64,000 nucleotides of DNA, taken from Boswellia sacra (taxonomy: Eukaryota > Streptophyta > Magnoliopsida > Sapindales > Burseraceae). Positions 11,602 to 23,349 of this stretch are shown here, piece by piece. The position numbers and the translations under genes were made by a program. The DNA lies in contig SNVD02015884.1 in assembly GCA_013180625.2 (NCBI GenBank), positions 372,001 through 436,000 of the forward strand. Reading direction: 5' to 3'. The notes beneath the pieces are model-generated. The model was not told where the DNA came from. It did not search any database and was given only the letters and a program-made list of their open reading frames with translations. Every line of letters begins with the position of its first letter. Position 1 is the first letter of the stretch.

Positions 11602-13107
11602 ATGGCTTCAGTGTTGTACAGAAGTTTCCGGGGTTTCAAGAAATTGCTACTGCTGCTATGTAAAAAGAAAGATGAAGAGGATCAGCAACAGCGGCCACAG
11701 GATCAGCAACAGCGGCCACAAGAGCAAGAAACAGGTAGGTGGGGCCAACTGTGCGACAATATGTTGCAGGAAATCATGTCCAAGTTGAATTTACGGGATC
11801 GTCTTCGTATGAGTATGGTGTGCAAGTCTTGGAGATCAGGCGTTCTTGTTAACAGGCAATATTGCAGCAGTAGTGGAAGTCGATTTCCGTGGTTGATGCT
11901 CCCTTATGACAGGAACATCCATTCTTCTATCAGATTCTTTGACTTTCTGGAAGGTACCCTCTACAATATCAAGCTCCCCAAGTCAGCGCGAGGTGCCTGG
12001 TGCCGTGGCTCTTCCAAGGGTTGGTTACTAATGGTGAAAGGATCCCACGTTGATCCTGAGATTTTTCTCTTCAATCCAATTTCGGGAGGGCAAGTTCCAC
12101 TTCCTTCTTTGAGCAGAAGCCCCTTTTTTCAAACTTATCTTTTTCTTGTGAAAGATCCAGACGAAGTTGCTAATTTTTTTGATAAAATAGAATTATCATC
12201 TGCGGATGCTTCAAACTGTATTGTTGCAGCCAGGTGCTTTGGTGGTGGTTTATTGGCGCTGTGCAGACCAGAAGACAACAGCTGGACCATGTTCGAAGAT
12301 TTTCAATATTGTGTAGACATCTTGTTTCACAATGGAATGTTGCATGCCTTGACCGCAGGTAACGACAACTCTGTTTGTGAAATGCATCCATTGAGATTGT
12401 GGGTAGGAGATGAGGACGTTTTTCTAAAGCAAATTCCACTAGGTCCTTCAGAAGAAAATGAAGGAGATGAATATATAGAATGGATTGGTGAAGAGTATGA
12501 AACTCGAGTTGTATTGAAGATCAGAAGGACTAAAGAGTGGTTTATACCATATTTGGTGCAATTTAATGGTGAATTGTTAGTTGTTCACAAGATAATGGAT
12601 GCTATCTTTACTGAAATACAAGATCCTGATGATTACACTGATGATGAAGATTATAATGATAACAATGATGATGGAGATCACTCTGATGATGAAAGTTTTG
12701 ATGATGATGAAGATGATAGTTATGATAGTGATGACGATGACATGATAGATGGAGACGGTCAATTCGTACATGGTCAAATGTGTGGATTTGAAGTGTTCAA
12801 GATTGGTTCTACTAATAACACTTTCATAAGTAGAACAAGATTAAGTAGTTTAGATGATGGAATATTATTCGTAGCGCCAAGAGGTTCGTACTCGGTTGTT
12901 GGGGGAGATTTCAATGGATTGAAAAAGAATTGCATTTTCGTTTTGGATGAATTTCATCCATTTATAGAAAATTGTAATTCGTTAGATTCATCTGTATCTA
13001 ACGATTCAGGCGTTTTTTACTTTGAAGATGGACGGATTGAAAGATCTTTTCCAACTACAAAAAATAAATTGTATTGTCAAATGTTTTGGTTCTCATCCAA
13101 CATATGA
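11602..13107 (+). CDS. F-box protein with DUF295 (KIB-type) domain, copy 2
   Basis: Single-exon gene of 501 residues, near-identical to the gene at 8502-10010, with the same F-box and DUF295-like region. Differences seen: a 7-residue DQQQRPQ duplication near residue 30, indels in the Asp-rich stretch (about residues 339-385), a deletion before the C-terminal NSLDSSVSND block, and scattered substitutions. Both copies are open from start to stop, so both may be expressed. The upstream flank is also conserved apart from the inserted MITE. Confidence 0.87.
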   Translation: MASVLYRSFRGFKKLLLLLCKKKDEEDQQQRPQDQQQRPQEQETGRWGQLCDNMLQEIMSKLNLRDRLRMSMVCKSWRSGVLVNRQYCSSSGSRFPWLMLPYDRNIHSSIRFFDFLEGTLYNIKLPKSARGAWCRGSSKGWLLMVKGSHVDPEIFLFNPISGGQVPLPSLSRSPFFQTYLFLVKDPDEVANFFDKIELSSADASNCIVAARCFGGGLLALCRPEDNSWTMFEDFQYCVDILFHNGMLHALTAGNDNSVCEMHPLRLWVGDEDVFLKQIPLGPSEENEGDEYIEWIGEEYETRVVLKIRRTKEWFIPYLVQFNGELLVVHKIMDAIFTEIQDPDDYTDDEDYNDNNDDGDHSDDESFDDDEDDSYDSDDDDMIDGDGQFVHGQMCGFEVFKIGSTNNTFISRTRLSSLDDGILFVAPRGSYSVVGGDFNGLKKNCIFVLDEFHPFIENCNSLDSSVSNDSGVFYFEDGRIERSFPTTKNKLYCQMFWFSSNI

Positions 13108-13364
13108 TAGCGTAGCAAAATAAAGTTGTAATGAAGATTTCATTGGTTACATCATTTATACAGATTTTTCTTTTCATTATTATAGTTTATATTTCTTTTT
13201 TCTTCTCATTAGAGTTATTTCATAAATACTTATCATTTATAAACAGAGATATAAAAGAATAAGGCCCAGAAAATTAGATCTTGTCGAAAGACTGAAACAA
13301 GACCATAAAAGTTGTCTAATCAAACAACCAAAAACTCCCAAATCCTTCAGTAAAAACATCAAGC

Positions 13365-14200
13365 TTTCCATGTCGTAGCCTTAAGCATCCTGGAGAGTTC
13401 CTTCCCAGAATCATAAGCCCTGAAGAAATGGTCCTCAGTGTCCTTCAGTGATTCTAGCAGCTGCCTTGCTTCTCTGGACTGTCAACTGTGAGCCCTTTGG
13501 CTGCTTTCCTTGGCTCACAGTAGCCAGCACATTTGCTGCTACATTTACTGGACCAACCTCACTCTCCCAAGCTCCTTGTGGACATCTTCTTCAACCATAG
13601 CTGGCTTGTTCTCTTCCTCTTCTCTGTCCCATTCCTCTTCCAGTTCTGAATCCTTCCTGCTCTCGCACGGCCCTTATTATCCTCAGGAATCCTTCTATAG
13701 CCACTCAAAACTTCTGGCCTCACACCGTCAAACGGGTTGAAGAAATCCCACCCAAAATCCCTCTGTGCTGATGGCATTGGAGGTGGCATTTGCATGTAGT
13801 ACCTAGAAGGCTGTTCTTCCCTAACCACCGGCACTCTAGCTTCTCAGGAGAGTCTGATGAAGTTGTTGAAGCATCAGTACAAGAGTCACGAGTAATGGCT
13901 TCATTGTTTGACTCGGTGTTTGCTGAAGAAACATTGGATTATTTACCACATGTTGGCTGTCTTCAGAGGTGAAGGACAAGGAGGAGGGAAAGTGATGAGA
14001 ATGACTGGCGACAAACAGCCTACTATCTGCTGCAACTCCATACAAAGACTGTGACAACTGCCCTGTGCCTCTGCAAGTGCATATCTTCTCTCCACTGCTA
14101 GCTTTAGCTGGTCTTTCCTTTCTCTAGAAGAGGCTACAAATTCTTCTTCCTCTAGTTTAGAGGCAACACCGCTGAGGTTGATATCTGATCTTTTTTACTT
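13365..14200 (-). pseudogene. DUF630/DUF632 (NRG2-like) protein pseudogene
   Basis: Plant DUF630/632 proteins are about 700-800 residue nuclear or membrane-linked factors, including the nitrate regulator NRG2. Readable minus-strand pieces in order: a DUF630 block near 14040-14150 (RKERPAKA.., QSLYGVAADSRLFVASHS), NNPMFLQQTPSQT (about 13910-13950), YYMQMPPPMPSAQRDFGWDF and FNPFDGVRPEVLSGYRRIPED (about 13670-13810), NVAANVLATVSQGKQPKG (about 13490-13550), and the DUF632 start QLLESLKDTEDHFFRAYDSG KELSRML (about 13375-13465). Pieces lie in different frames and are separated by stops, so the gene is dead. Only the N-terminal half is present. Confidence 0.75.
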
Positions 14201-14612
14201 CGAGGAGGTTGGTTGCTTTGTTGGTAAAAAATTAAAGTGAGAGAGAATTTTTTTTTTTTTAAATTTGTTTATGTATTTACTTTAGGAATCTGTAAAAAGA
14301 AAGTGGGCTTGCGACAAAACTAGAAGTGATTTAATTTAACAAGGGCTTTACAGAACAAAAGAAGAAAATGCTGTGTCTCCTCGAGAATTAATTTTGAAGT
14401 GACACTCTTTCTCTCAGGCTAAAATAATAAAAACAAGAAAATGAAATTTATGAGAAGAGACACATGGAAGAGACATGTACTAAAAAGAGGACCATCTTTC
14501 AGAATATTAGAGTTGGTACATATCAGAAAAGGCATGTTGTCATCAATCGTCAGAATATTAATAGCTAGACTAATTGTTTAAGGTTTCTGAGTACATATCC
14601 AATCAAAGCCAG
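14201..14612. other. Intergenic stretch downstream of the small membrane protein gene
   Basis: AT-rich, with a poly-T run at about 14247-14258. It probably contains the 3' UTR of the next gene (minus strand). Nothing else recognised. Confidence 0.3.
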
Positions 14613-14903
14613 CTAAACACGAGAGGCACCCCTGGAGCTCAGCATGAGGTAGGTGATCACAGCCGTCACACCTATGAATCCCGGGATCAAGACCATGCAG
14701 CTGCAGACCACTTGAGCAGTGCTGAGATTGATGATCTTCCTGCCCCTTTCGATTTCCTTCCTCCGCAGCTTTTCCAGTCGGCGCTCTTCTTTCACGCGCA
14801 CCTTCCTTGCTCGCACATGGCGCTGGTGGGCTCTCCCATCTGAGCGAACCACAGCAGTGTTAGCAGAATGGACCTTGGGGATTTTGGGGTTGTGATAAGA
14901 CAT
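14613..14903 (-). CDS. Small basic single-membrane-span plant protein, function unknown
   Basis: 96 residues beginning MSYHNPKIPKVHSAN. The N-terminal half is strongly basic with a predicted amphipathic helix (RVKEERRLEKLRRKEIERGR, about 38-60). The C-terminus carries one hydrophobic segment (VVCSCMVLIPGFIGVTAVI) and a short tail, as in tail-anchored proteins. The start was chosen at 14903 because an acceptor TTGCAG|AGTTG lies 18 bases upstream (exon start 14921). A matching donor CTCGAG|GTATGT at 16085-16086 implies an untranslated first exon and an intron of 14922-16085. I recognise it as plant-conserved in style but cannot name it. Confidence 0.65.
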   Translation of the reverse strand: MSYHNPKIPKVHSANTAVVRSDGRAHQRHVRARKVRVKEERRLEKLRRKEIERGRKIINLSTAQVVCSCMVLIPGFIGVTAVITYLMLSSRGASRV

Positions 14904-14921
14904 TTCCGACGTGTGACAACT

Positions 14922-16085
14922 CTGCAACACAGACAGAATATCATTAAGGAAACTATGGAATCTATACAGTTTCATGTCAAAATCAATATGTAATTTCCTT
15001 ACCTTACATTTTCATTTCAGTAAAGTGGAACTACTAAACAGTAACAAACAAAGTCTAAAGATTGTACCCTAAAAACCATATAGATCTTCCCTCGTATGAA
15101 TACACAACAAAGAACCATATATCTGAAGTTACAAATCACTTGAATCAACAGCATACATGATAGCATGAATATAAAGAAACAGACAAGTCATTCCAGCTTT
15201 GACATTGTTATAGCATTGTTTGAGTTAATTTATAATAGAAGACCAATAAGTTTAACAATCCTGCCTGAAAGGTTAATCGAAAATTAGGCTAACGAGTATG
15301 ATATTAATGTAACTGCACGTAAACAGTTTTCTTAATCTGTTTGATCTGTTGACAATTTGAGGGTTGAATCAATTGCTAATTCCCCTGTTCTTCCTACTAC
15401 TCTTCTTCTTCTAAAATGAAGTGTCAATTAAACTTTCAGAGACTCTCAAAACCGAAATTAAAGAGCAAGCCACAATCGATCCCAGAAAGTCAAAAGGCAA
15501 TAAGAACCTTGACCTTGGCAAGAATAAGGTAGAAACAAGCTTTCTGTATGATTGGAAGTACTCAGGAAAAAGGATAACTATAGGCTTGGATAGTAAAAAA
15601 ACCATTAAAGAAATGGGGAAGAACAAGTAAAACAAATAAATAAATATGAGGAAAAAAAAAAAGATTCAAGCAATTGTATGTAGCCATGCCCAAGGCTAAG
15701 AGTTCAATATCATTGTACTCTTAACACAAACAACATCATAAGCGACATCCAGATTATCATAACATGTTTCATATAGACTGAAGGAGCTAATAAAGGGCAA
15801 AATCTACCAATAAAAAAGAACTCAGTATAAACCAAGAATCGAGAATAAGAAAAAGAATATAGAGGCAGAAACGTCAAGACAAAAAAGGTCTTTAATCACC
15901 AAGGAAACTCTTGTTATTTTCCCGGAAAACAATCAGACCACAATTGATTCAAAAAACAAAAGCCATTAAAGACAGCAAGCAAGAAAGCAAAAACGATGAC
16001 ACAGTCGTGAATGTTGATAAAGAAAGTTATTTTAACAACAAAAAACATGAAAATTTTGGGGGGATTTTGTGCGTAAGAGACATAC
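14922..16085 (-). other. Probable 5' UTR intron of the small membrane protein gene
   Basis: Donor GAG|GTATGTC at 16085 and acceptor TGTGTTGCAG at 14922. The untranslated exon would lie at about 16086-16180. Open frames inside the intron (15411-15635 minus, 15421-15630 plus, 15911-16150 plus) show no family resemblance. Confidence 0.5.
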
Positions 16086-16179
16086 CTCGAGGATTGGCTT
16101 TGTTGCTATTGCGTTGCTCTCCCTACTACTCGACTTCTAATTTCCTCTGAGATGAAGAGTCGGTGCCAATGGAATCAAC

Positions 16180-17469
16180 GATCACTACCAACCTGGTTTT
16201 TATGCATGTGCATGCTCTGAGGGGTGTGGAGAGGGAAAGATGAGGAGACACGTGGAGCTGTTTGATTGGATAGATACCCGGTAGTTATTTTTGGCGGGAA
16301 AGCTCTTAGCTCTTTGCAACGGCTTTTGCCTAGGGGTGTTTTGTTAAATTAAAAAAAGAAGGGCGGAAGTGAGTCGAGAAAGGAGAGGGTTTTGATGATA
16401 TTATCCCTCGATTTGATAATATAATATTTTTTATTAAATATTTTTTATAAACAAATTAAAAATAAACAATTATCTATTAAGTTATATTTATGTATTAAAG
16501 TAATATGAAATTTTTTAAAAGCCTATTAAATTACAATAAAAATTTGTTAAACAAATTTGTTATTTATTGGATAATAGTAATAATACACAAATTTATAGTT
16601 TTTTTATTATAATAAATAATTAATGTTTATTACATATAGTTAATCTTTAATTTCTTTAAAAATAAATAATATATATTAAGTAATATAGTAAAATTTATAA
16701 CATTCATTATTTGATAATTTTTTATTTAAAATTAAAATTAAAATTTTAATTTTATAATGCAACATCAACTAATAAATATCTTAATAAATTTATTTTTACT
16801 TAATAAAATTACATGTTTAATTTAAAAATATAATTTATAAACTGAAATAATATATTAAAAATGTAATAATATAAATATCTATTTTTATTTAATAAAAATC
16901 CAAACTAATGTTATCAAGAAATAGTAATATAAAATAAAAATATCCATTTTTTGATTGAATAAAATATCCAAATTGTTATTAAAAACCATCCTTTAAAAAA
17001 AAAAAAAAAGAAAAAGGAAGACAAATCGAGTGAAGTCATGTGAAGGGGAAGCGAGGCGCTAGGGTTGCTTTGTGGGAAGGACAATTTTGAAAAATATGCT
17101 TCCCTAGGCTGGAGAGTGAAAAAAACAAGTAAACATTCGCAATAATCCTTTTTTTAGAGACAAGTAACCTTGAGGTAAAGCTTTAAATTAATGACCTGGC
17201 TTGTTATGTTTATTACTTCAAATTAATACTTAATATGTGAAGGTACCAAACTACTCCTGAACTGTCTCACAGTAACATACGAAACTAACATCAGGATTAT
17301 TTCTGTCTATTTTACAAAAAAACGAGGTCATTGGTGATATTCAACTATACCTCAGGGTTGTTTAGAGAAGTTTTCCGTTTATTAGCATACACCAGCAAGT
17401 CAACAATAAAAATGTTAATAAATTAGGTTATTAATTAAATTTTAATGACAATTTGCCCGAGTACATACA

Positions 17470-17505
<36 letters not shown>

Positions 17506-17788
17506 TGTATATATATATATATATATATAAAATTTACTGCTTAAGAGAGTTTAATATTTTCAAATAGACTATCTATACACTATCTATATAGAAAACATTG
17601 CCTATTTTCAAAGTTTTTTCCGGAAATTAATATGCAGTCCCCTAAATTACTTTCATCAAATAATACAAGATACAGTAATAGACAATGTTAAACACAATTT
17701 TACTTGACTGAAGCTGCCAAATTACAGTAATATTTGATTCATGAATTTATGAAAACGAATGCCTTCCTGTTCCTTGGAAATTCCCGGG
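16180..17788. other. AT-rich intergenic region
   Basis: 16400-16990 is extremely AT-rich with TTTATT/AATAAA words and no open frames. 16990-17110 holds a short GC-richer patch. A microsatellite sits at 17462-17529. The rest is probably the 3' flank of the INO80 subunit gene. No gene recognised. Confidence 0.4.
17462..17529. repeat. Compound microsatellite (TACA)n-(TA)n
   Basis: About nine TACA repeats run directly into an interrupted TA tract. Likely length-polymorphic between individuals. Confidence 0.95.
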
Positions 17789-19724
17789 TTACTTGAGAAC
17801 AACTGCTGCATTTCTCAGAGACAGATACCTTTGTACATACTCATTTGGAAGTGATCTTACAAGCTTGAAGACCTCGGCATTAGCGTAGCGGAGATTCGTC
17901 CTTGGATCATAGTAAGGTGCCTGCATGGTACAAATTTGAAATGAATCTAGTTCTTGTGCAAAGCTCAATCTAAAGTTATTATAGCTTAAACTGCATGGTT
18001 CTGTTGGCATTTGAAAGAACAAAACGTCAATATTTTTTTCTACGAGAGTTGAGGTGTCCAAATAGCACAAGAGCAGGATGAGTTCTAAAACACAACAGAT
18101 CCCTGAATATGAAAAAACCTATCAAATCCCAGAAAAATTGACACATTCATTCAAGGATGGTCAGCAGAAAAACAAAAATTACGATATAACCAAAAAAACG
18201 CCTGATTTCCAATAGACCATTTAACCGTATCTTTTAAATAAAGCTACATACCTCAAATCCAGTAATGTCACAAATTCTCTTGCATGGATGCATGGATGGT
18301 GGTGACTCAATATTAACATCTGCAAAATAGATACAACACAAGGTCAAATTTTCACTGGAGGAACAAGATCAGACAAAAAGAACTTAAAAGGGAAAGAAAA
18401 AAGTGTATCATGATCTTCGAAACCCAACATGCAGAGCATCTCCGAGGATTTGGAAAATATAATCTTATCAAATACCAAACATGAAGCAAATATAACAGCA
18501 TTATATTCTTGTTTCACTAGTTACAACTATGATGCTACTTTATCCTAAAACGAAACCACCAGCTATATGAAATACAAAAGACCTTCAATCATTTATACAA
18601 GAACATTTCCAATTAGACCATAAGTTGCCAATCCTTGAAACCAAAAAGATTGCAAAGTCACTTTAGTCATAATATTGACCAGAAAAGACGAGAAGTTTTG
18701 GCAATTGTACTCCTAAGTTTTCATTAATATAAACTTGATTTCCAGATTCAATATATTGACTTAGATTAAGATCACATAGCTAATTCAATGTTGTCAACCA
18801 TTGTTATGCAGTTAGATTAGCTTCAATAGAGACGAATTTTGTGATGACACCTAACCATTTTATTTAAAACAGAATTAACTATCATGAGTTAACACATATG
18901 CAGATGCAAATACATCCAAAGCAAAATCCACTGTGGAAACAAGATTGCACAGAAGATGAAGCAAAATCCTTATTTGCGCTATCAACAAACACCAGCTCAT
19001 CCAAAACAAGATTGCACAGAGGATGAAGCAAAATCCTGTCTCTTCACGCTGTTTACACCTACTCCAGGATTATTAGGATAATGCAACTAGGCCCACAAAT
19101 CACATTCCTCTCAGTTCTCTAACGACTCCACGCACAAGTAAAAATTGATAGAAGTATGGTTAACATTCACATTTGCTTACTGTTAGTTAGCAATTGCAAG
19201 ACTCCACTTAACTCCTCAAGAAAGCAAAAGTCTTGGAGAACCACATTCCTCCCAATCCTCTAACAACTCCACGCACAACTAAAGAATGATAGAATTACAG
19301 TTGCCGTTCACATTTACACACTGCTCATATAGCAATTACAAGACTCTACTTAACTCCCCAAGCAAAAGTCTTGAATTACTCTACTTCTCTCAGAAGAAAA
19401 TTTCCTAACTAAGAAAACAAAAGGGTCGCCGCAAAATCAGCTTCTTTCTTCAATCATGCATAAATAATTCACAGATGAATTTGAAACGAAAAGTAAAATC
19501 ACAAAATACAATTTTTTTTCTCTCAATTTGAAGAATGCAAGTTACTTACAATTGGGTTCATCGGGAGGATAGTTCTGGTAATTCTCAGCTTGAATGATCT
19601 GCTTAAGATGCTTCCAGTGCCTGCCTCTGGATTGCCCTTTCGGGTACTTTTCATACATCTGTATTTTCTTGAAACTCAAATAAGTTGGCAATACCAGCTC
19701 TGCTTCTATCACCTCTGCCTCCAT
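17789..19724 (-). CDS. INO80 complex subunit C-like protein (YL1 C-terminal domain)
   Basis: Small nuclear protein of the YL1-C family, related to Ies6/INO80C, a core subunit of the INO80 nucleosome remodeller. Three exons on the minus strand: 19550-19724 (58 codons plus 1 base), 18252-18319 and 17789-17920, with donors AATT|GTAAGT and GAG|GTATGT and acceptors TTTTGCAG and CATGCAG. Phases close to give 124 residues. Exon 1 starts [20 protein letters not shown] and contains [20 protein letters not shown]. Exon 2 encodes the YL1-C signature core ([18 protein letters not shown]). Exon 3 gives [19 protein letters not shown] and ends RNAAVVLK. The order and text match the Arabidopsis homologue closely. 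Introns are large (about 1.2 kb and 0.33 kb). Confidence 0.92.
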
Positions 19725-20271
19725 CTCTCAATCTCTCAATCTCTCTGCTAATTTCCCAAACAATTTTACAACTTGATTCACGCCGAAGCCTAACCTGCCT
19801 CTCAAGCCCTTTAAAAATCGTTGCTTTACGGTGAGAAAAATAGCCACTCTAGAAAAAATAAAACAATTGCGTGAATTTTTAGATTTTACCCAAAAATACC
19901 TCAGTGTCCAAAGTACCCTTATCATTTTCTATAATTCCTCCTATTTATTTTAAGCCTTCATTTTAGGATCATTTACGGAAAAACCCCAACTTTTTAACTA
20001 TTTCAGTTTAAAATTAGCTTCCTAGATCTGGGTAGTTCAGGTTCTCTCATAGATTCTAAAATCTACACTTTTGCCTTCCAAAAAGTTCCAATCTTGCTGT
20101 TGTTTAATTGGTATCTTTAGCTGGAGTTTCGTTTTTGTTACTTTGTCCTTTAAATTTAAGGCTTTTATGTGCTGTTTCAACACATTGTTAAGTGGTAATT
20201 TTCTGCTACTTAGCACGATGATTTCTATAAACATCTGAGAGAGAAAGGGAGAGCTCATCAAGTGAGTGATT
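19725..20271. promoter_or_regulatory. Shared divergent promoter region (INO80C-like and DUF616 genes)
   Basis: 547 bases separate the two start codons, which point away from each other, so both promoters must lie here or in leader sequence. A CT-rich leader (TCTCTCAATCTCTCAATCTC) is visible next to the minus-strand gene. No clear TATA box on either side. Confidence 0.5.
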
Positions 20272-23200
20272 ATGGAGAACAAGCGTTCTTCTTCTTTGAG
20301 GTTAAACCGTCGAAATCAAGCCCTATATTCGAAAGGTCAGTAAACCTTCAACCTTTCATCTTTTTATTATCAAATTAGTTGTTTCATCATGTCATCTTTT
20401 GTGGGTTTGTGCTCAAATTTGTTTTTATCATCATAACATTGTAGTGTCAAACTTAAAGATATAATTTTGATTTATTGTTAAATTTGTTTGTGTTGTTGGA
20501 CTTAGTATTAAGGAAGATCTGGAGTTTCGTATTATAACAGATGAAAAGTTAAACTTGTGGGAAATTTAAAGAATTTTTTTTTTTTGAATTTCTTTTGGTA
20601 GGTTTTAGTTGGGTGTGAAAGGGGAAGCTTTAATTTTTACGAGTTATGACAGTGGCATTACTTCGTTAGAGTTGTAAGAGTTAAGTTTAAATTTTAAGTT
20701 ATGTGCTGGTGATGCAGATGCTGAAGGTGGTTTTGGGAGATTGCCTCAGGATTATCCAATGAGGATCCTTTGGAAGGCGGGATTTGTTCGATTAATTCTC
20801 GTTGCTGGCATTGTGTGGATGTTACTTATTCTTATTGTATTATTGGTTCACATTTGGTCTTGCCAATCTTCATTTGCTTTCTTTTCAGGTAATTATATAT
20901 ATATTTTGTTTGAAGTGTTCCTCAGTCTCTTAACTGTTAGAATTTCAATTCTTAGTTATTTAAACTTGGTTATTACTGAGAGAGCAGGCTAAGACAAAAG
21001 TAAATAAGGTTTCTCAACTTATGTTTATCTTTCATTTTTAAAGTTTAGTAGCTCAATTCCAAAAGTTTTAGTACTTTAAAAGAGCTTAATGGGTGGAAGG
21101 TCTTGAATTCAGGTTTCATGCAGTTGTGCATAAAATTTCAATAATTACTCTAACTTCCTGCATCTTTTTAATCCTTGGGTTCTTTTAGAGTATGTGATTA
21201 GTTTAGCCATTCTTGCTGGAAACTTGTGTGTTTTAAAATTTCATTATAAAGTTGCTAGATAGATTTCTCAAGGTTTGAAATGATATTACGGTTTATGCTT
21301 GACATGCAGCACTTTGTAACAAGGAAGGCAAGGTATTCATCATATTAGACACAATGGGATTTGTTCCAAAACCACAACACCGTAAGACAATGGCAACATA
21401 TCTTCTTTGTGATATTGATCTTTATGTTACTATGACAATTGTTATTGATTTCAATCATATCGATTAGGTTGTCCGATTCCGGTTGCTGATGACCCCGACG
21501 GTATAGTCATTCCGAAGGAAAGAACATCTGACACAATCATACAGAATCTAACTTATATTATGGAGGAAGTGTTTGTGCAAAATGGATCTCAGTCATTAGC
21601 ACTATTTGGAGGAAATCAAAGCTGGACACAGAGAGAAGAGAGTTTTAAATTAAATACTACTATGAAGGTAAGTCTAAATTTCGTACATACAGGAAATAAA
21701 CTCAGAATTTACCTTTTTAAGGAAGCAAATTTTAGTAGGGGATGGCTTTACTTATTGATTGCTGAATTTGTTGTGATTTTACTTTCCATGATTTTAAGTT
21801 AATTTATATTGTCTTCAATTGGTTCTGTCCTTCAGGTGCACTGTGGATTTATGAGAAATGGTGGAGCTGAAATGGCTCCCTTGGATATCAAATTTGTTGA
21901 GAATTGTAGGTTTGTGGTTGCATCTGGGATTTTTGATGGATATGATGTACCCCATCAGCCTACTAACATAAGTCGCCGCTCTAAGAAGCTCTTCTGTTTT
22001 CTTATGGTGGTGGATGAGGAATCTCTGAAATTCATAAGGAAGAATGTTACTGTCAGAGAAGATTCTGCAGGGGGGCAATGGGTGGGTATATGGCGTCTTA
22101 TTTTACTGAAGCATCCGCCTTATGATGAGCCCAGAAGGAATGGGAAGGTTCCAAAGATTTTAACCCATAGGTTGTTTCCTCAAGCACAGTACAGCATTTG
22201 GATTGATGGTAAAATGGAGCTGATTGTTGATCCATTGTTAATTCTTGAAAGGTATATTCATTTTTGTGAAGTTATAAAAAACAAAGCTTTGAATTTAATA
22301 TTTTATTGTTCTATTATTCTGAAAATGAATCTTCACCTCAGTTTAGTCAGTTAAATTAAAAGGCAAAATTGAATGGACATTTTTGTTTGCACATTAAAAA
22401 GTTATGGTCCCTCTCGCCCTCAACACAGTTAATGGAGCATAAGATAAAAGACTAGCATAGTGGAGCAAAGTATTGTTTTAGTGATGGTGTGAATTCAGCA
22501 TGTGCTGTGGATTATTATCACCTAGTTATGGCTTAGACTATAATGAGATGAAAGTTTGTCCTCCAGATGATTGCCTGAGCAGTTCCTTTTAAATCCGTTT
22601 TGTCTTGCCTTAAATTTCTGCGTTTTCCTTTATGTGATTGCAGCTTAAAAGTACCTTGATGTTGTGAATGTATTTGATCTGCAGGTACTTATGGCGTGGA
22701 AAGCATACCTTTGCTATTGCCCAGCACAAACATCATCGCAGTATATATGAGGAGGCTGATGCAAACAAGCGAAGGAAGCGGTATGCCCGACCTCTTATTG
22801 ATCTTCACATGAAAATCTACCGATACGAGGGAATGGAGCCTTGGAGCATAAAGAAAAGTACTATTAGCGGTAAGATCAATGTCACACTTATGGCTTAATA
22901 TTTGACTTCTCTTATTTGGTTTTGTTATTTGCACTTTCCTTTTATATGCTATTGACAAAACTTTACATAATGCAGATGTGCCTGAGGGGGCTGTCATCAT
23001 TCGGGAACATACAGCAATCAATAACTTGTTTAGTTGCTTATGGTTCAATGAGGTCAACCTATTGACACCCAGAGACCAGCTGAGTTTTGGCTACGTTGTC
23101 TATAGGCTGGGGGGTTTGTTCAAGTTCTTTATGTTTCCAAATTGTGAATACAACTCACTATTTATTTTGCACCCACACACTAGAGAGCATTCTTCTAAAA

Positions 23201-23349
23201 TTGAGTGGGTAAAAAATACAACTGAGTTGATGGGGAAAGGTAGCAGTATGAAAGAAAGTAGGGGCGGGTTAGGCTTATGGGCACCTTATCCGGGGAATCT
23301 TGATTTGGTTGTCTTGCCACCAGTAGCTAGAACATCAAAAGCAGGCTGA
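20272..23349 (+). CDS. DUF616 TOD1/MUCI70-like putative hexosyltransferase
   Basis: Type II Golgi/endomembrane protein of the DUF616 family, which includes TOD1 (turgor regulation, reported ceramidase) and MUCI70 (mucilage/pectin glycosylation). Seven exons: 20272-20335, 20718-20888, 21310-21381, 21468-21667, 21836-22251, 22685-22869 and 22976-23349. All have GT-AG borders and the phases close to 493 residues. A membrane anchor lies at about residues 45-68 (LILVAGIVWMLLILIVLLVH). The lumenal domain holds family blocks VHCGFMRNGG, VVASGIFDGYD, YSIWIDGKMELIVDPLLILE, RYLWRGKHTFAIAQHKHHRS, PEGAVIIREHTAINNLFSCL and LTPRDQLSFGYV. The length is closer to TOD1 than to MUCI70, but orthology was not tested. 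Confidence 0.87.

Larger units (their letters stand above)
10386..13232. repeat. Tandem segmental duplication, unit 2
   Basis: Second copy of 7346-10138. It contains a 175-bp Tourist-like element at 10581-10755, lacks the 7830-7970 segment, and ends at about 13232 after the shared 3' flank. Confidence 0.8.

Noticed and set aside
17462..17529. Regularly repeated TACA/TA tract considered as a structured element
   Set aside because: A simple microsatellite explains it fully.
22689..23057. 122-codon minus open frame across DUF616 exons 6 and 7
   Set aside because: It crosses a supported intron of the sense gene and has no recognisable content.
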